From positions 4,278,001-4,342,000 of the forward strand of contig OX387606.1 in assembly GCA_947568835.1 (NCBI GenBank): a stretch of 64,000 bases of DNA, given 5' to 3'. Below the pieces are notes generated by a model. That model made no database searches. It saw nothing but the letters and a program-made list of their open reading frames with translations, and had not been told where the DNA came from. This document shows, piece after piece, positions 53,158 through 64,000 of this stretch (position 1 is the first letter of the stretch; each line of letters opens with the position of its first letter). The position numbers were made by a program, and so were the translations under genes. This stretch comes from Protonemura montana. Lineage: Eukaryota > Arthropoda > Insecta > Plecoptera > Nemouridae.

Positions 53158-56100
53158 GGGCCACAAGTTATTAGTCGTTTATCAAAAACTAGGCGCCCAC
53201 AGACGCCGCCATGCGTGGCCTTTTGGCGTCCGGGTAGCGAGCAAACGCCCCCCAGGGCGAAATTGTGTGTACGCGAAAGCACAGAGGGCAATTATAGAAT
53301 TGTTCGTTTCGGGGAATTGCCTTGGTGGATGGCGAGGGAGGCTTTTTGATTTACAGGCGACGTTTTGTTTTGTTACAACATCGGATGTAATTCATTAACA
53401 AAATTGTGACTTTTAAGAGCCACTTTTATAAAATATCCTCGAGTCTGCAACAAAAGAGTTGAATTCATGTATAAAGTTAATAAGTCCAAACATGCTCCAA
53501 GGGGAGAAATTCACTTTCAAGGCATGTTACCCAGAGCTTGAAGAGTGGTAAAAGTAGCGGGATATTATCGACTTCTTGGATCAGAAAAACACCGGTACGA
53601 ACAGACAGGGAGAAAAATCGCAAGACATGTTTTTATATTCTGTTGTTATCCATGGGGCGTGGGAACAATAATGAGATTCTGGTTTGACTCATTTCTCAAG
53701 AGCACCAACTGCAATTTAAGCAGGCTTGCTACCATCTCACAGACCCCTTTCATTCAGCGCCCCAAAGGGTGGCTCTCTACTCTCTAGCAGTGGAATTCTG
53801 CGACGAGCGATGCAAGCCTACTTCAAACTCCAGTAATGAGTTAAATAGAATCTCGCAATAAGAGAGACGCATTAGTACGTTTACATAAAATTTTGCTTTG
53901 ACATGCAAAAACCGAACCATGTAAAAATAAAAAAGTGAAGAAGGAAACTTGCGCTCGCGGTGTATAGGTTCTATACCCACATATTTAAAAATCGAGTTCT
54001 AGAGTGTATTAAATTTAGATACAGCTGAGTGTTATGGAAATATGAAAATATGGTTTGCTCAAAACGCCACAATAGCAAGTAGCGCAGCACACAGAATTGT
54101 GAGCTCATTGAATTTCAAATTAAAATTCCACAAGAGCTTTCATAATTTACAGCCCTCTGACAAAAAAAACCGCCCGCAACGTTTCGCCGCAAGGCAAGAG
54201 ATGAAGTAATTTTGATGTGATGTTTTTAAGTCACTAGTAGCTTTGGTTGAGAAGAGAAAAACATTAATGTACGCCAATGTGCTGCGTACCCGATCGTTAC
54301 GCATCGTGGCCACCCCAAAAGAACGAAACTATTGAGTAGAAAATGGTATTTTACTCAGAAAACGTGGTAGAAAGGTGCACCATCTTTCTGTGGTAGTATT
54401 ACTTGAAAACGCTCACGCAAGGACAAAGGATGACATTATCCCCGAGGTTCCAGTGTGCGAGCCGAGTCTAAGAAGGTTTCCTGCAGAGAAAACACTAAAG
54501 AAACTTTGAGACTCCGAATAAAACGTTGCTAAAAGGTAAGATGAAAGAAAAGCTTGGTTTCTTTCAAACTAGCTTCACTGTCACAGAATCACTGAGGCGA
54601 TGTCAAGAAAGAGGATGGAACACATTGGTTTAGTTGGTAGAGGGTTTCTCGATCCGATATCCCATGATGGAAGCAACGAGCTGTGCGAACAGCAAACGAG
54701 TGCAATTAATTGATGTTTATTGGGCCAAAAAAAAAAACCCAGCAAAGTCATGAACATTTGTTGTAGTTATGCCGAAGACATCCAGGCTAAGGTCGACGTC
54801 GTCAATAAACCATTGGCGTAACTGTTTCGAAGAGATTAAGCCACCAATAAAAACTTTCTAAATTGAGTTTTATTGACTTTTCCGATTGAACAACTTATGA
54901 AAATAAAAACAAAAACAAAAGCAAACGTCAAAAAAAGAACTTCGAGACGTCCCCGTCGCCGTGAGTATCAAGAATTCGCCAAGATAAACTGAAATTACAA
55001 ATTCATGAGCTTGCTCCCCACCTTAATAGACTCACGAGTCCTGCTCGTCCTGAACGCTCGCTCCTGGCTGCCTGTTTGCTCGCCTATTCTACGCTAACGA
55101 CGCCTCTCCTTATAATGAAATATCCTGATCACGAGCTTGCACAGTTGCCCGAAATGGCGCACGGCGAATTATTGTTGTATCACGGGTCACGAGACTAGCG
55201 CCGGTGCTACACACAAGGGATGAATGCGACAATAGAACTCTGGAATAGTAATTGGTGAGCTTCGCGCGTGCAGCGAGTTGTGTCTACTGGTGTGGATGTG
55301 GATGGGGATGTAAATATGGATAGGGTGTGGATACGAGACGTGCAACGTGACCAAGTACAACCGAGCACGAAGTTTAATTAGCCACTTAACCAAAGCGCGA
55401 GAGAGCCGACATGTGTATTTACAATATTACATCTGGTCGTGGTGGAGGTGCCGGGTTTTAAGCGGGTATGCTCCGAGCATGGCATTGCTGATTTAAGTTA
55501 TCTAGCGAATTAAACTGAAATTACTCAACGGAAAGAAAACGAATTACAAGAGAGTAATTAAAAGCGTCTCTGCCAGTCCCGGCTTCCAACCCCCCCTAGC
55601 AAGTTCGATAAGCAAAACGGTGTAAAACAAGGTGCGACTCCTCCCGCTGCACCCGCAACACCCTTACGAATTGGGTCAGAGCGTTATTACTGTGTCACAA
55701 ATGTACAACGCAATACGTCTCATTGTTTGTCGTTTTAGATATATCAGATATAGAATAACAATAGTTCTCAGTAACGCCTTTTCGGACGAGAAGTATAAAG
55801 CAGTTCGCGCGTGGGTTATCTATCTAAATTCAAATTTATGTTTGTTTAGTTGATCGCAGTGGCAAAGATGATCCTCGGTGATGCTCTTGTATTCCTGTGC
55901 ACCGTCACCCGAGGTACAAAGCATCCAACTCGAACAATGCCCTGGCTGCAAGCACACTGGTGATAATGCATATGGACACATACAGAACTCCCGGGACTTC
56001 CTTCCGCCCTTGGCGACGACTTGCATGTAAATTGAATGTTGTTATCAGTTCGAAAAGATCACCAGTAACTAGCAACGAAAATTATTGTTCGGCAACAAAA

Positions 56101-59100
56101 ATATGATTTAGGGTCACATCTGCATGGCATTCAATTCAAATTCCTGCTTTGGGCCTCTGAACTTTGTGGTTGAATTCACGCCGAGCTTCCAACTCACAGT
56201 TAGTCAGTTCGCAAAATCGCTCCATTCGTTGAACCCATTTTGTGGTCCATATAACTTCTCGCTGCAAACTTGCAATGGCATTTAGATCAAATTCCGATTT
56301 CATCACCGCTCTGACCGGGCAGGGTAGGGCTTGCATTTGAAATGGATGCGGTCTAACTTGACACGCCGCATCTCTGCCAGAGCCGCCATGTTATCGCGCT
56401 CTCTTCGTGGCATCCCTCGGCTCTGTGGTTTGGAACAAATTGCATTGCCCGCGTCTTCACCCGTGATTATGGTCCGTAAGGCTGATGGTGATTACCACCA
56501 TCTACGCACACCATGTATACTGAGCTCACCGCCGAGCCGAGAGCTGGAGTCACACCCGACCACAAACCGTTGGTACTGAAGTTAGGTGCCGGCCCCCGGA
56601 ACACACAAAGATATTTAGTGGACGCTCCTTTGAGAGTGCCTTGCTCTTATGTCGGTGCGGTGGGAGAGACATGTGCGTTCGAAAGGTAATAATATTTTAG
56701 CCACAGGGCAATTGCTTGTTCGCATTTTTTTCCGTCCCGAGTTGCGAGAATTGCCTACCGACTGAGGTAATTACAGTAAGTGTGCTCAAGTTCGTTGTAT
56801 TAGGTCATGCGCCCATAAAGGTGGTTTACCTTTTTCGGGTACATGGCCCGCCTAATTGCAAGTGTTGAAATGTAATATTTTGCTTGTGTACGAATTGTAG
56901 AACCGTTTTGATGCATATGGTATAGGTGCAGCGTTAGACTTGTGCAGTACTCTCTGTTGCCTTGGGTAGATTTTCTTGAGAAAAATGAGTTGGAACTTTC
57001 CGTTGGCACCATTCAAAAGTTGTGCTGCTTCCTCTATTTTCATCAAATCTAGTTTTTAAAGTTTCGGAAGCTGGAGCTGTTATAACTTTATTCTTATATC
57101 TTAGTGAGACAAAGTTCAAAACTTTAAATTGCTTATGCACCTCTAAAGATGTATTCTTCTATTTTGGTTCTTCCAGAGTTTCTAATGTAAAAAAAATGCA
57201 ACCTAATCTCAGATAACAGCTATTGACGTTATCATTACCGTTACATAAGCTTATCTTTAAATATGCAACAAAATGTCCTGATAAGGAACAAGGATATACA
57301 TTTCCTCCTCAAGAATGTCCCGACCAGTATGAGCAATTTGAAACACAAGAGCGGCATGCTCGGCGCTATCACTGCTTATCTTATATGCTGGCTAGTGGTT
57401 ATACACTCTCTGGTTACACTCGACAACGAATGCGAAACCAGTGAAGCAGACAAGTATTTGATGGTGCCAACGGCTTCACAAGTAGGGAGCGTTACACCGA
57501 GCGCACTGGAATATTTTCGCCAATATAGCTCCCGAGAGGTCGGGAATAGCGTTGAGCCGTGTCGTAGCATCGAGCGCTCGGTGGCGATTTGGCGAGGGGC
57601 TAGAGTTGCCGGCCGGGACCCGGCGAGTCCCAAATGGGCCCGAATCATTTAAGGTCCCAAATCATTGAAGGTGTTAGCAGTTGTGACATTACCAGGACAA
57701 CAAAATTATCTAATTTCGATTAGTTTTTTTTAACAATTATCATTGTTATTACTTAAATTATTTATTTAGTTGATCAAATTATTATTTAGCCGTATAATTG
57801 ATTGCTATTGATTATTTATTTAGAGGTTCACTCCTGGTTTACTCAGTCAAACCATCCAAAATGACAAGTATGTGTTTTTTTTTTTTATCTTATTTTTATG
57901 TTAAAACTAAGGACAAGCCCAATAGGCTTAGTAGAGAGTTGTATTTTAACGTGTTTGTGAAATAAATAGACATTAAACATAATAAAAAAGAATAGCACCG
58001 GGAATCACGGTGAGATAGAACCATATAAGGCGCCAGCACCCGATGGACCACTGATTTACGGAGAAAAAAGAAATTGGTGGGTCAAGTAAGAAATTCGTGG
58101 GCACGCAAACGATTTTCTATCTGTTGCAACTGCGATCGAAAGCTTTAGAGTGCCATAAAAATGATACCCCCTCGTGAGTGAGGATATCGATCACGAAACT
58201 TTATTAAATGGAGATCAAAGCGAATGAAACCGAGAATAAAAGTCCAATTCACAGTAAAGTAAACACGGGCAGTGAATTGAGTGTGAGAGGCCCGATGAAT
58301 TCAGCATCTGTGTTTGTTTACTCCCGAGAAGCCATACACTGCACTATGTAAGTGTCCCATCGCTCCCTGATCCGATCCCATCTATTATATTGATCGGCAA
58401 GTCAACATAAGTGAGTATCACCGATGCACCCGCGACCCTGCAGAGACTGACCGGGCGCACCTCGTCAACGCCACAATCCTGGACATGATTTCGCCCGGTG
58501 GCCGAACAGGTCGTTATAGCAGGCGACGCCGACGCCGAGCAATGTGAAAATCGTTCGGCGCCCCGCCTTTCAAGCCAGGGCTTTCTCTGCAAATTAGCGT
58601 GGCATCACTCCAAAAAAACCCAGTACGCCACCCCCAACTAAGGTTTGTGTTGAAATCAAAGGCGTGTAAGCGTTAGTTTAGAGTGATAAGGTGGGAAACA
58701 TATTTTTTTATCTCTTGGTTTCAATCGTGGATTTATGTGGTGTGGTGGGTTCTTTGGTGGTTCATTATTCATCGGCAGGACCGGAAGTTTGCCAAGACCG
58801 TCTATCTCCCTCGTTCGCGCTGTCCTGTGGACGATGACGGTGGGTCTCGCTCCTTCTGCTCGGTGTTTCCGTATTCAGTCGGCATGTCGTGTGCACCCAG
58901 TCAATGTCAATAACGTTCCCGATAGACCGTATCGCATGGAGGCCTGTCGTCGCAGAGCGAAGCATTAGCTGCTCCTCAAGGGCCTCGTTGCCGAAGCGAG
59001 TTGATCCAAGTTTCAAGATTTTTCTGTACACCTCAATGACAAGAAGGTACTCATGAATATATAGGTTGTATGCCTACTTCTACCTTGATTCTTGATCATT

Positions 59101-59632
59101 TTCCATCTCTGTCGTGAGAATGTATTCGACTATGGAGATTGAATGGAGAACGTGATATATTACTGTCTATCACTGATGCAAATTAGGTCAGCGTGAATAT
59201 AGTTCGACTCTCATATCAACTTAGCCTGAAGCTCACATGTACGGGATTAACCTCTCGCAGTAACATGCCCAGGTTTACCTAGCACATTGCATAAAATGTC
59301 TTCACCAACACAGAGATATATTATATCTCTGTGTACTTTTCTAGATGTTGAGAACAAATCTGATACTCCTGGCATTGAAGGTATCGCATGCCAACGACTT
59401 GCAGCAAGTAATATTAGAATCCTGAACCAATTATAAGTTTATTAACATTTCAGATCTAGATGAAGTTGTATGTTGTTACGGAAGGTGCGGCAAACCTAAT
59501 GAGTTTTAATCTCGAGCGGGTGACTCGAGTTAATGACGTTGTTTAAAATGAAAAATCTCGAAAATGATTCCAAAAAACTGTCGTAAATATTAATCAAACT
59601 CTGGTTCATTTTGCGAGCTATCTACCGTCGAC

Positions 59633-59663
59633 GTTGGCGTCGGCGTCGGCGTCGGCGTCGCCC
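59633..59663 (+). repeat. GGCGTC hexanucleotide array 3
   Basis: About five units, preceded by CGTCGACGTT. Frames across it encode poly-Arg/Trp strings and are not genes. Confidence 0.9.
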
Positions 59664-62600
59664 TAGCTGTGGTTATAATCCGTCCCCGCGTGGGCCGATG
59701 ACATTACCGAGACATCCGCGCCACGCCACGCCGGGGGAAGCTGTCTACTCGACTAGAGTGACATATCGATTTGCCCAAATCCAATCTTCCGATAGCAGGA
59801 GCAGGGAGCCGAATGAAGTGCAAGCCCAGAGCGCCATGGCAAGGAACTCATCCCAGCAGCTCAAGGGTCTGTCGACAAGAACCATAGCTACAAGAAACTG
59901 CCAGAAAAAGCGTAGTCGAGTCCTTGGTGCTAGAACGGAGGTGACATTAGAAGAGTGAATAATGTGGTGGATTTTTATATGAAATCGCAAGCCTATAAAG
60001 TGGCCGTACCTACTTGAGCAATATCGATTGATAGGCATGTACACGCGGGGTGTCACCGATATAGCTGGCTGGTGATTTTTTTTACTTTTTATTGAATGAT
60101 ATCGTGCCCACACTGTCGTTTTCATAACCCATACAATGGACGAGTCTCTGTGATTGATGAAAGGTCGCCAACTCTGATTGGTATGGGCACGGCGTTTCAA
60201 TACGTGCCAATTATGACACGGCGATGTGAACCGTGAAAATGGTCGCGATCTCTTTCCGTTATTTACTTTTGACTTGCGTGTAACGCGGCCTTTGTATGGG
60301 AAAGCATGTGGAACTGGAAAATTACTTTTTCAAAGGCGAATTGATTCGGCGCTGAATGTCGGCTTCTCGTCGAATGTGCAGAGAATTTGAAGTCTATTCC
60401 GATGATTGCAAATCATTTCTCACACTCGCTTTTTTTTCGTTTGAGTGGATCGGACACGTCTGATTCGATTCGGACACGTTTTCGGGTGTAATTCCTGCTT
60501 GCGCTGGGGAACCGAATTCACCCCCGCCGGTATACAACGATTCTGCGTCGCCTGTGTGCGCGATTGATTTAGCATGATTGATGGCCGCGGGCAATGATGG
60601 ATGATCCTGATCACGGTAGCAGAGAGTCAAACGAAAAGGAACCTTCGCTGTATTTTGCAACTCCCCCGGGGTGTGTGCGCCTATGATGAGCTAAAGTAAC
60701 TCGATCCACAATACCAAAACGTACCACACGAGTTGATCTGAAAATCGGCAATCGCCAATAGCGTATAGCCAGACGTAGTAAAGTGAATTATATCTGCATG
60801 GGACAGCCGCCGAGCGGGTGATGATGAACGGTGTTTGTCTGAGTAATTAAAATATGATTTATTTAACGCCACCTCCACCTATAATGATCGAGCTAGCATT
60901 GGTCACCGTGCCAAACGCGATTTGAGCCTTCTTCGATTTTGACGCAAAGAGAGCGCTTAGAGAGACATGGTTATATCCGTTTTTCTCTTGATGGTTAAGT
61001 AGCTTTCGACGAGACTGACAATGCAACAATGGCCGGTTGTCCAGGGTCGCCTCCAGGCTCAGAAAACACGAAACAATCGTCAGCAATAACACACGGCCGC
61101 CTGTCTCAAGTCACCGCCAGTCGGCCCCGCGCGTACGCAAATTCTATTAAAAAAGCAAAACATTTGAACTATTTCTGTATCTAGCCCGCGTCTAGCCCTA
61201 GCCATGCAGCCAGCCTCCATCCAATCACAGCGTACGTCTTGTGACGTCATTGTCTCCGACAAACCGAAACACAGAAGCAACACAATAAATTTCCGATGTG
61301 TCAGAACCCACGCACGCGACGTCGGTGCCGCTGCACGGGTCGAGCGAGCGACGTCCAGCGTCGCGACGCTCGGCCCGATCGCACAGGCCGCCGGCCAACC
61401 CAATTCGTCGGCGCTATTTTTAACTGGGAAAAATTAGGTTATATGTTTGTTTGTTCGCCGCATGTGTGTGTGTGTGTTGTGTGGTGGGGTCGAAACATCG
61501 TATGCAACGTTGAACAGGCCTCGTCGGCTGTCTGCACACACTGTCATTGTGATATGTGTTGAACAATCAAGTCTCATGTCTGCACGGCGAGCATGACTTA
61601 TAAGTGCATTTATGAGCCCTATGCGTTGTTAAAACTCAATGCTGGCAATTGGTATTTGTAATTTGCTTTGAACTGTTCGTTCGTCTTTGCTCAAATAGGT
61701 TCAGCACGTTATAAAGGTTTCTTCGGTGGATTGGAATGAGCATTAAGTTTATTACTTAAATGGATGTTTTTTTTTTTCAGAATTGCAAAGAGCTATTTCT
61801 TTGTGGATCGAGGCGCCAGGTTGTTTTATTCAATGCGTCCTCCGAGGGTCAGTGCACTCGAACGTTGCTTCGGCGTTGGAAAAGGTTGCCGACTGAAATT
61901 CGCAGCGTGCCCTTTTGGCGATGGGTTTTCTGCAGGGATAACTACAGGGTCGGAAAACCTCGTATTGGTTACGAGGGAAATGCAGAAAACTTGTCGAAAG
62001 CCTTTTGATACATCAAGGCAGTCGTGCACGGAAAAAACCCAGGGCATTCAGAAGCTAGAACTCAAGACTACGTACAAGAAACTGGCGAACAAAGAATGGA
62101 ACGCGAATGGAGGTACGTTTTCTTGGTTTGAACCACAAACGGGGTTCAAGCTTTAATTTGCGATTAAAGCATCGCTATGAGCCCCGTTTTTCATCGGCAC
62201 TAGCTTTTCCCGACGGCCGGGAAAACGCCCGGGATTGTGTTTCAAGTCGGCTTAAAAGCGCAGGAGCAATTTTCTCGGCCGCGCGAGCTCTCAGCACGAG
62301 CGGCGAAAATTTACGAAGCTCTACAAAATCCGAATGTTTATTTAATTGAAATTGAAAGTTAAATGGAAATGGCAGCGCTTGAATTTCGTTCGCTTGAGCT
62401 CTTATATTATTCACAGCGACATATAAAGTTGGAACCTAACGGTGTTCAACTGAATTGAAATGAATGGGAAATTTTGAGCGACTCTAGCGAGTGGGAAATA
62501 TGTGGGTCACACCCCCAAGCCGCGTGCAACTTGTCAAATTTGTGGTTGAAGTCAGCGGAAAGAAAACAAACAAATAATTCCACTCGAAAAAACACATGTC

Positions 62601-64000
62601 TTTCTGTTCGAAGCTTGTGTCGCTGTGAGATTGATGTTACTATTCTTGCACGCTGCTTTTTAAATTGAGTTAAATATACTTACGAGTTAAAAATAGTCGG
62701 GGTTATAATAAGTGTTCATAGTTCGTCGGATGTTGCTCCGCTGTACGCGAAAGAGATGATTGATTCACGTTTTGCCCATCATGCCAAACCATTGCCACGA
62801 TCCCATTTTTATCGCCGTTGCAACGCAATGGAGCTCAATGGCATTTCCGAAATCGAGTTGTGTTCCATTATTTCATTCTCGGAATCCTCGCGATAAATCT
62901 TTTTTAGAGAAGTGGATGCATTCTGGTTGCTTTATAAGGCGAAGTCAACTTCTTATGAGTTGTACCTAGTCTCAGGAATACCTGTTCAGTTCTTTCTCGC
63001 TACAAAGGAAGGCAGACTTTCAGCTTGACTGTCTACCATGAGACTGAACAAATGCAGCTTCACGAGGATTTCCACCAGACGATTTAAAATTGTTTCTAAT
63101 TGCTCATTCCTTTCCTTATCGCGGCTAATAAAACATGAAATTAGTCAATTATCAGTCAAAAATAGATCGTTTTAGAAATTACCTCTGAGCTAGATGTTTA
63201 AATGAGTTGAAAACTTTTTAGACTACCGAGAAATGTTTAAAGAATGCAGGTTCGGCAGGCTGCTGTCGATGCAACCGAAGGTGGCTGGCACTAAGTTTAA
63301 ATGCGGTTTAAAGGGCAGGTGTGGGTAGTGCATTTAAAAACATACTCGTGCCTGGCTATAGACTCCATTTAGATTGTTCGAGAGCGGCGTAGGACCTCGG
63401 ACAAAAGGGGTGGAGTAAGGGTAGTTTCGGTCTCATCGTGCTCCTATGGAATGTTACTCGATGGGCTCGAGAAGCAAAAAGAACAAGTGGAGCGAGTTTT
63501 TCTAGAAGCCGCTCCTCTCCCATGTAGCTCGCATCGCTCGAGAAGACAAAAGATAATATCGTAGACGAGAATAGGTGGAAAAAAATCAAACGCGGCAGAT
63601 GGGTCAGTACTACCGAGAAATATTTCAGCCTGAAGGTAAAAGAAGTCGACTGTAACGTAAAGATTGCAGTAGTGTGCACAATTTATTGGTCACGACTTAC
63701 GAAAATGTAATTTGTTCGGAACGTATGAATCGCAAATTTATGAAATAAACCTCAGTTCGAGGTTCAAAGCTCCGTGAAATCTGTACTTTACCATCATAAA
63801 GTGCACGGACAAGAGACTCTTACGTGTTTCTCCGCTGTCTGTACGCAGCATTCGACGACGATAAATGTATTCATAGATTCTAAATCTTTATTTGAAAAAC
63901 GTTTTGCGAGAAAAATCCATACTATTGAGATTACGGTGTTGACATTTTCCAATAAGAATGGAAGACAAAGACGAATTATATGCATTTTTTCAAAGTCCTC

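Larger units (their letters stand above)
48531..64000. other. NOS1AP first intron and/or 5' flank, no gene supported
   Basis: The conserved exon at 48459-48530 starts at an acceptor, so at least one upstream exon is needed. I scanned the minus strand here for the vertebrate-like AFQHGI..FEAK end next to a donor and did not find it. Open frames of 60-130 codons (for example 48957-49355, 57263-57652, 59611-59958, 61764-62156) lack family resemblance. CpG-rich patches occur near 50.0, 53.1, 58.5, 59.6 and 61.3 kb. Confidence 0.55.

Noticed and set aside
56800-57652. Group of overlapping open frames on both strands, possibly an old transposon
   Set aside because: No recognisable transposase or reverse-transcriptase motif, and the frames are interrupted.
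59611-59958. 115-codon plus-strand frame with an Arg-rich start
   Set aside because: The Arg-rich part is hexamer-array translation and the rest has no similarity or splice context.
48531-64000. N-terminal NOS1AP exon within the window
   Set aside because: I looked for a minus-strand AFQHGI..FEAK-like end followed by a GT donor and found none; a divergent or non-coding first exon here cannot be excluded.
1-64000. CRISPR arrays, operons, ribosome binding sites, phage or plasmid functions
   Set aside because: The sequence is eukaryotic; no regularly spaced repeat-spacer structure or compact collinear gene block is present.

Overview
This is a 64 kb piece of animal nuclear DNA. It has intron-split genes with GT/AG junctions, tRNA-derived and 5S rRNA-derived SINE-like repeats, a non-LTR retrotransposon remnant and many simple repeats. 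I could assemble three protein-coding genes by joining exons in consistent phase. Their families (discoidin domain receptor, SLC9A Na+/H+ exchanger, NOS1AP/CAPON) and intron sizes suggest an invertebrate, most likely an arthropod. The lineage is not decidable from the window, and no bacterial or organellar feature was seen.

Layout. (1) 2323-7204, plus strand: the 3' half of a discoidin domain receptor (DDR) tyrosine kinase gene, covering the transmembrane segment, juxtamembrane region and whole kinase domain; the extracellular exons lie left of the window. The kinase domain is altered at several catalytic positions: VAVK to VAVR, HRD to HKD, DFG to DVA, a degenerate glycine loop and a missing alpha-F Asp. 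It therefore reads as a DDR pseudokinase. (2) 8922-15384, minus strand: a complete 16-exon Na+/H+ exchanger gene of 711 codons with a cleavable signal peptide, convergent with the DDR gene. (3) About 15.4-26.5 kb: a gene-poor block of SINE-like repeats. It includes a large inverted repeat whose centre carries two divergent copies of a CTCF-core-like motif, a 5S rRNA-derived element, an inverted-terminus element and a LINE reverse-transcriptase fragment. (4) 26590-48530 and beyond, minus strand: NOS1AP (CAPON), with ten exons covering the rest of the PTB domain, the coiled coil, a long Gln-rich exon and an unusual C-terminal exon. The exon for the first ~35 residues was not found and probably lies right of the window. 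(5) 48531-64000: mostly, I infer, the first intron or 5' flank of NOS1AP, holding CpG-rich patches and three arrays of one hexanucleotide, GGCGTC.

The most interesting points are the DDR pseudokinase; a CpG-rich candidate alternative first (or cassette) exon of NOS1AP at 35777-36025 that splices in phase into the last PTB exon; a second TATA-plus-ATG micro-exon candidate at 40939-41055; and the repeat-borne CTCF-like motifs. The three genes are not obviously one pathway: a collagen-receptor-type membrane protein, an ion exchanger and a PTB adaptor. Their adjacency is best read as chance.
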